From an uncultured Prevotellaceae bacterium (GTDB taxonomy: Bacteria > Bacteroidota > Bacteroidia > Bacteroidales > Bacteroidaceae): DNA of 47,013 nucleotides. The translations under genes and the position numbers were made by a program. The first letter of the stretch is position 1. Every line of letters starts with the position of its first letter. Below, one piece after another: positions 44,601-47,013 of this stretch. The stretch is taken from assembly GCA_900313615.1 (NCBI GenBank), contig OMRP01000017.1:1-47013 (forward strand). The letters are read 5' to 3'. The notes below the pieces were generated by a model. That model was not told where the DNA came from. It ran no database searches and worked only from the letters and a program-made list of their open reading frames with translations.

Positions 44601-44644
44601 GTCTCTGCTCGGAGGGAGGTGATGATTTCTTTAAGATTGCTCAT
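41600..44644 (-). CDS. Giant tail fibre with calcineurin-type metallophosphoesterase domain
   Basis: About 1014 residues. ATG at 44644 chosen because the upstream ORF start (44665) falls inside a -7 element. Layout: N-terminal coiled coil (LKEIITSLRAETREESIS), short collagen-like stretch (GDTGPQGTPGNPG), two related beta repeats (YSRRVILAADGSTSDTYGTS and REAKKYIRAEDGSLVSNYGA), then a metallophosphoesterase domain: HFSDIHG, NTGDSVANS, AIGNHDT, VIASHIVIG and GHTHADAIG, which supply the metal-binding residues. The C-terminus is a short chaperone-like end (YDALTEKSPTTLYIIIE). It may cleave a phosphodiester or phosphorylated glycan during adsorption (inference). Confidence 0.85.
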   Translation of the reverse strand: MSNLKEIITSLRAETREESISPDSLGAILQRIVEEIEQTASISPLKRLAIVDSVENLPRFPNDEEKATLYLIDGSLYAFTSELRWENVGSIKGDTGPQGTPGNPGTYIDPANFEVFSKVVDLDNKTDVQRQSMLPNGKAIEDIKTDIRHRAWNLSLPSTQSDVGGFASISGANIDYTTGEITTPVGNYVIAYSNKKMPKGTVVRLYGYTTAARRVTCGYMATDPATLNSLTGQVVGVFGTVSIKGLFNEYFTLPEDAWMLMAYNTDNWSYRNWHFFLPDSMRRTVGEIGGFDLLKDFGAYLPRYSRRVILAADGSTSDTYGTSGVYYMTPEYIDVSQIPCLDYRLTFANTKSVALLAAYDDNKQYISENSIIATASSTMTGTWVKGQNTRFIRFTICTTKSDVYAKIPSAIDAKIEETVVPMVETVSKADAFFSNMDFFANNLSEYNREAKKYIRAEDGSLVSNYGASGRFYVSGYIDVTAYGKLNYSIAAYCQENLAGLAAYDDNKQYLPENSILLTLNHSATRETGTWERGENTKYIRLTLDTFYANQYVTVNGTHKEITDKLEQLTTTPPVIQYNEEAEAFLTQMRYRGDPANGQSVNNTTVLIHFSDIHGVQKNLRSILAFHDYYLSFIDDIVNTGDSVANSYPNDMAHRGVDGAKKILNAIGNHDTATYSGSTYYWKAHAGNDAYNKFIRPFIKTQETDPDSGETITVDNWNVIQPVGTWSEGTPSAGDSSTAEDNGYCFYYKDYPSGVRLIVLDYMAEGNETEEVVVDGETVTRYKPTAQCHWLKEVLQDARTNDKVVVIASHIVIGNINCFPCGLSQSQSTAGHGVLYNNNSFLLLQDEVQRFIEDGGQFVCWLAGHTHADAIGTLADYPSQIVAKVACAAYGQTQQSVSRISSGYSYDDFNIVCIDPTNHLLQLAKVGSRYNRNLMQRSIVSINFATQSVLWGSYEKPVIPVVPEWALLPTKPSYSPQEIGALPATSDITNIVKISQSDYDALTEKSPTTLYIIIE

Positions 44645-44662
44645 TTTTTGCCTGATTTTTGG

Positions 44663-44670
44663 CAAAGATA
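44663..44670 (-). promoter_or_regulatory. -7 element for the tail-fibre gene
   Basis: Minus strand TATCTTTG, 18 nt before the chosen ATG. The nearest TTG is 26 nt upstream, longer than standard. Confidence 0.5.
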
Positions 44671-44716
44671 GTGACGGGTGGGCGGTGAGGAAAAGACAAA
44701 AAGAGAGAGGTAATTT

Positions 44717-44747
44717 TGAAAGTGTCGGATAGATTTATTAAATTTGC
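44717..44747 (+). promoter_or_regulatory. Promoter of the deiminase gene
   Basis: TTG (44717-44719), 20 nt, TAAATTTG (44740-44747), 31 nt before the ATG at 44779. Confidence 0.8.
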
Positions 44748-44778
44748 AGAGTATCAAACTAAAAATAGTAGCAACCGT

Positions 44779-45675
44779 ATGAAAGAACTTACCATTTACA
44801 CATCTGAACGTCTTGGTATATCGGCTAGGACTAAACGTGTGGCTGAAGCTATTTCTGCAGCACTCAATGATTTGCAAGTGAAGCATGGTGTGTTAAAAAA
44901 CACGAAAGATTATTGGTGTAGGGACTATATGCCAGTAATGATATCCGATGATGGAAAATATGCACAATTCACGTACGAGCCAGATTATTTGAAAGAGAAT
45001 GAAAAATGGCGTGATTATATCACGAATCAGCAGGACGCATGTAATGGTAATGATGAACTAAATCTTTTTATGCCTTTTGACATGGACATCGTCTTTGATG
45101 GCGGTAATTATGTTCGTTGTGGGGATAAGGTCATTATGACTGACAAGATTTTTAGTGAGAACCCCGATAAGAAAGTAACCCAACTGTTACAGGACTTAGA
45201 AAAAACGCTTAGTGCTGAAATTGTTTTGCTGCCGTGGGATATGAAAGATTCTTGCGGTCATGCTGACGGCATGGTGGCATACCTAGGCGATGGTCGAGTT
45301 TTATTGAATGGCTGTTGGAATAATCCTAAACGAAAACAAAGTTTAGCATTTCATAGAAGGCTTAGGAAAATCTTGAACGGCCATTTTAATGAAGTAATAG
45401 AACTTCCCTTCTGGGATGCTGATGAAGATTCGTGGTGCTATCTCAATTATTTGAAAGTTCCTGGTGGTGTTTTGCTTCCTTGCCTTTCTGAGAACTGTGA
45501 CAGTACAGATGATATAGCGGCAATGGATTCAGCGGCAAAGGTTTTTTTCGAGAAATTATTTTCTAATGAGAAAGTAATTTCTATCTATGCTAAACCCCTT
45601 GTTAAAGGTATAAATGGAGGTGGGGCATTACATTGTGTTACTTGGGAGTATATAAAGAAAACAGCACAGCCATGA
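44779..45675 (+). CDS. Peptidylarginine/agmatine deiminase-family protein, phage cargo
   Basis: A 298-residue protein of the guanidino-group modifying (PAD_porph) fold. Start at 44779 fits the promoter. Motifs: WCRDYMPVM, FDMDIVFDGGNYV (Asp-Gly-Gly-Asn), CGHADGMV (His-Ala-Asp) and GINGGGALHCVTWEY (catalytic Cys). These are the catalytic Asp, His and Cys set. No signal peptide, so it is cytoplasmic. It may turn agmatine or protein/peptide arginine to carbamoyl or citrulline forms. It has its own promoter on the plus strand inside a minus-strand structural operon and is AT-rich relative to neighbours, which marks it as moron cargo. Confidence 0.85.
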   Translation: MKELTIYTSERLGISARTKRVAEAISAALNDLQVKHGVLKNTKDYWCRDYMPVMISDDGKYAQFTYEPDYLKENEKWRDYITNQQDACNGNDELNLFMPFDMDIVFDGGNYVRCGDKVIMTDKIFSENPDKKVTQLLQDLEKTLSAEIVLLPWDMKDSCGHADGMVAYLGDGRVLLNGCWNNPKRKQSLAFHRRLRKILNGHFNEVIELPFWDADEDSWCYLNYLKVPGGVLLPCLSENCDSTDDIAAMDSAAKVFFEKLFSNEKVISIYAKPLVKGINGGGALHCVTWEYIKKTAQP

Positions 45676-45685
45676 TAGAGGATTG

Positions 45686-46108
45686 TCAATGGTTATAGCG
45701 GCGGTATTTGTCATCGATGGCACGAGCCACGAGTCCGACAAATTCCTGGCCGATAGACTCCGCCATGAAGTCGCGTAAGTTCATGACGGAGGCATAATAT
45801 TTTTTGGAAAACCAGCGTTTGGGTTTGCGCTTGCGGTCGCGTCCTATATCCCCCGGGTTGCCACGGGGGATTTCCTTTCCCGTGCCGAAGTCCTGCCAGA
45901 GTCCGTATTCAAGGAAGGCTTGTGAGAGGGACGCTTCAATGAAGCGTCCCTCAGCCGTTGTCTGTACGGACATGGGAGATTTGAGCAGTCGCCCGGTGTC
46001 GATGACATCGAGGAGGGTGATCTGCTCTCGCCATATCTTCAGCATGGTGTTGTTAAATGCCGTGATGAACTTTTGGCGTTCTTGCTGGGAGTCTCTTAAT
46101 TCAGGCAT
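45686..46108 (-). CDS. Phage HK97 gp10-like neck/tail-completion protein
   Basis: A 140-residue protein with the family pattern: LDVIDTGRLLKSPMSVQ and YGLWQDFGTGKEIPRGNPGD, then KPKRWFSKKYYASVMNLRDF. This fold joins head and tail. It overlaps the upstream gene by 8 nt (ATGCCTGA), so the two are translationally coupled. Confidence 0.75.
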   Translation of the reverse strand: MPELRDSQQERQKFITAFNNTMLKIWREQITLLDVIDTGRLLKSPMSVQTTAEGRFIEASLSQAFLEYGLWQDFGTGKEIPRGNPGDIGRDRKRKPKRWFSKKYYASVMNLRDFMAESIGQEFVGLVARAIDDKYRRYNH

Positions 46109-46646
46109 TGTCCCATTCTTCAGGGTTGAAACGTAAATCGGTGTAGGTGTCTACGGCGATTTGGAAGTAGGCACAGGCGCATCCCGAAAAGAAATAGCGG
46201 TCGATTTCTTGGAAGGAGATGCGGGGGTCGAGATAGAGTGCATACTGCTGTAGCTTCGTCTGTTCAAGGATGAGCTTGCTCATGAACTGCCGGAAGAGCT
46301 CGCGCATGGATTCCATGCAGCGTTGCCTTGCGGTCATGTCGTCGATGGCGTGTCGCATGGCGAGGAACACCGTCTTCACGCGGCGCGTGTGCGGTGTATT
46401 GTTCAATTCCGTGTATCCTTGCGAGATGTCCGAGACGCAGACGAAGGCTTTGTCTGATTGCAGATGTGCTAACGCTTCCTCGAAGCCTTCGAGTCCGCTG
46501 ACGCGGCAGAAGGCGAAGTCATGCTCACGTGCGAACTTGTTTCGTGCGGTGAGATCCAGGAAGAAAGCGGTGGCGTTCCAGTTGAAAGTATTTGATACCT
46601 CCCCCTGTCCCCCTCCGAAGGAAGGGGAAATGTTGCTTGTTGGCAT
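46101..46646 (-). CDS. Phage protein of unknown function with palindrome-coded N-terminus
   Basis: A 181-residue protein. Helical middle (LRHAIDDMTARQRCMESMRE-like, here MRHAIDDMTARQRCMESMRE) and an end AVDTYTDLRFNPEEWDNA. By position it may be a neck or tail-terminator protein. Its first residues include SPSFGGGQGE, coded by a GC-rich palindrome (46598-46627) that matches the one in the tape-measure gene. Confidence 0.6.
   Translation of the reverse strand: MPTSNISPSFGGGQGEVSNTFNWNATAFFLDLTARNKFAREHDFAFCRVSGLEGFEEALAHLQSDKAFVCVSDISQGYTELNNTPHTRRVKTVFLAMRHAIDDMTARQRCMESMRELFRQFMSKLILEQTKLQQYALYLDPRISFQEIDRYFFSGCACAYFQIAVDTYTDLRFNPEEWDNA
46598..46627. repeat. GC-rich palindrome inside the 181-residue phage gene
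   Basis: Shares 19 bp (GGAGGGGGACAGGGGGAGG on the minus strand) with the element in the tape-measure gene. Confidence 0.8.
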
Positions 46647-46649
46647 AGT

Positions 46650-46994
46650 TTATGTATTACGTTTGGTTTGATTTCTATACTCCTCAGCCTCTCTTGCTTT
46701 TGCATCAAGCTCAGTCAGGGCGCGGTGCGTGTCCATCTTTTTAATGGCTTCCTCCTTGGTGACGTCGCCACCAGTGAGAGCGCGAATTTGCGCATTAGTC
46801 GAATCTCGTAGGTTCGCGAAGAGATTGGAACTTCCGCCCAACAAATTTCCTCCGTTGTCGGAGGACAAGGGCTGGAAGAAATGTGGAAAGAGCATGGCGA
46901 AGTATTGCTTCAATGATGCGAACCAATAGAAAACGCTCACAAGTTGCGCTTGGGAGGGTTTTATATGTTCGCAATCGTAGAGGACTTGGGACAT
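46650..46994 (-). CDS. Phage protein of unknown function
   Basis: A 114-residue protein, possibly longer, as the frame stays open to the right edge. Hydrophobic/aromatic start (LVSVFYWFASLKQYFAMLFP), Gly/Asn-rich middle, then a charged helix (TKEEAIKKMDTHRALTELDA). No family recognised; in gene order it precedes the tail-completion genes. Confidence 0.5.
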   Translation of the reverse strand: MSQVLYDCEHIKPSQAQLVSVFYWFASLKQYFAMLFPHFFQPLSSDNGGNLLGGSSNLFANLRDSTNAQIRALTGGDVTKEEAIKKMDTHRALTELDAKAREAEEYRNQTKRNT

Positions 46995-47013
46995 TTGTAG
47001 AAGTAGAACCTCC

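Larger units (their letters stand above)
25640..47013. mobile_element. Prophage (left end here, right end outside window)
   Basis: Begins just downstream of tRNA-Phe with a tyrosine integrase on the plus strand. It contains minus-strand phage structural and lysis genes (gp10-like tail protein, tape measure, giant tail fibre, holin, DUF5675 protein) and three plus-strand cargo cassettes. The attL site is probably at the tRNA 3' end. No second copy of the tRNA end is seen in the window, so attR lies beyond 47013. Confidence 0.8.

Noticed and set aside
41600-44644. Diversity-generating retroelement target in the fibre
   Set aside because: No reverse transcriptase or template repeat is seen in the window.

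Overview
The window looks like a chromosome segment of a Bacteroidales bacterium, most likely Prevotella-like. The evidence is about twenty promoters of the Bacteroidetes type (TTG, about 20 nt, TAnnTTTG), weak Shine-Dalgarno sites, many lipoproteins, a Prevotella-style secretion tail on a surface protein, and tRNA and integrase types typical of the phylum. This genus call is inference from gene content and style, not a database match.

Region 1 (1-7.3 kb) is a co-directional signalling and secretion cluster. It holds the C-terminal part of a membrane protein, a stand-alone LytTR DNA-binding protein, a membrane FHA protein with a zinc ribbon, a secreted caspase-like protease, a glycine-zipper protein with five 19-residue repeats and an Asp-rich tail, a second zinc-ribbon/FHA protein, a PP2C phosphatase, an exported Sel1-repeat protein and an exported SUMF1 protein. 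Overlapping or nearly touching genes form two transcription units, with a promoter at 2583-2613. It looks like a Ser/Thr-phosphorylation (FHA/PP2C) system with envelope effectors. Any kinase would lie upstream, outside the window.

Region 2 (7.3-25.6 kb) is mostly housekeeping: a probable small RNA with its own promoter and terminator (7.55-7.84 kb), truA, an Arg/His-rich secreted peptide, dapA, an AraC regulator, a DUF2461 protein, a fused ADP-forming acyl-CoA synthetase, small lipoproteins, a polysaccharide export lipoprotein, a sugar nucleotidyltransferase, guaA, an alpha/beta hydrolase, valS, an M18 aminopeptidase and tRNA-Phe. Intergenic DNA carries GC-rich palindromes and low-complexity runs. 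Related palindromes also lie in frame inside valS and several phage genes, and guaA has an unusual insertion of about 55 residues.

Region 3 (25.65-47.0 kb, running off the right edge) is a prophage. It starts just downstream of tRNA-Phe with a tyrosine integrase. Structural and lysis genes are on the minus strand: neck and tail genes, a giant tail fibre with a metallophosphoesterase domain, a LamG-like protein, holin, DUF5675 lysis-type protein, lipoprotein, tape measure and tail/baseplate protein. Three plus-strand cassettes interrupt them: a two-gene AT-rich cassette (29.2-30.3 kb), a large secreted Ig-like protein plus a small acidic protein (36.0-39.5 kb), and a peptidylarginine/agmatine-deiminase-type enzyme (44.7-45.7 kb). 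A region of about 1.5 kb (34.5-36.0 kb) is nearly gene-free. It holds a tiny Cys-rich ORF with a consensus promoter and two hairpins that share an identical 15-nt loop on different, self-complementary stems.
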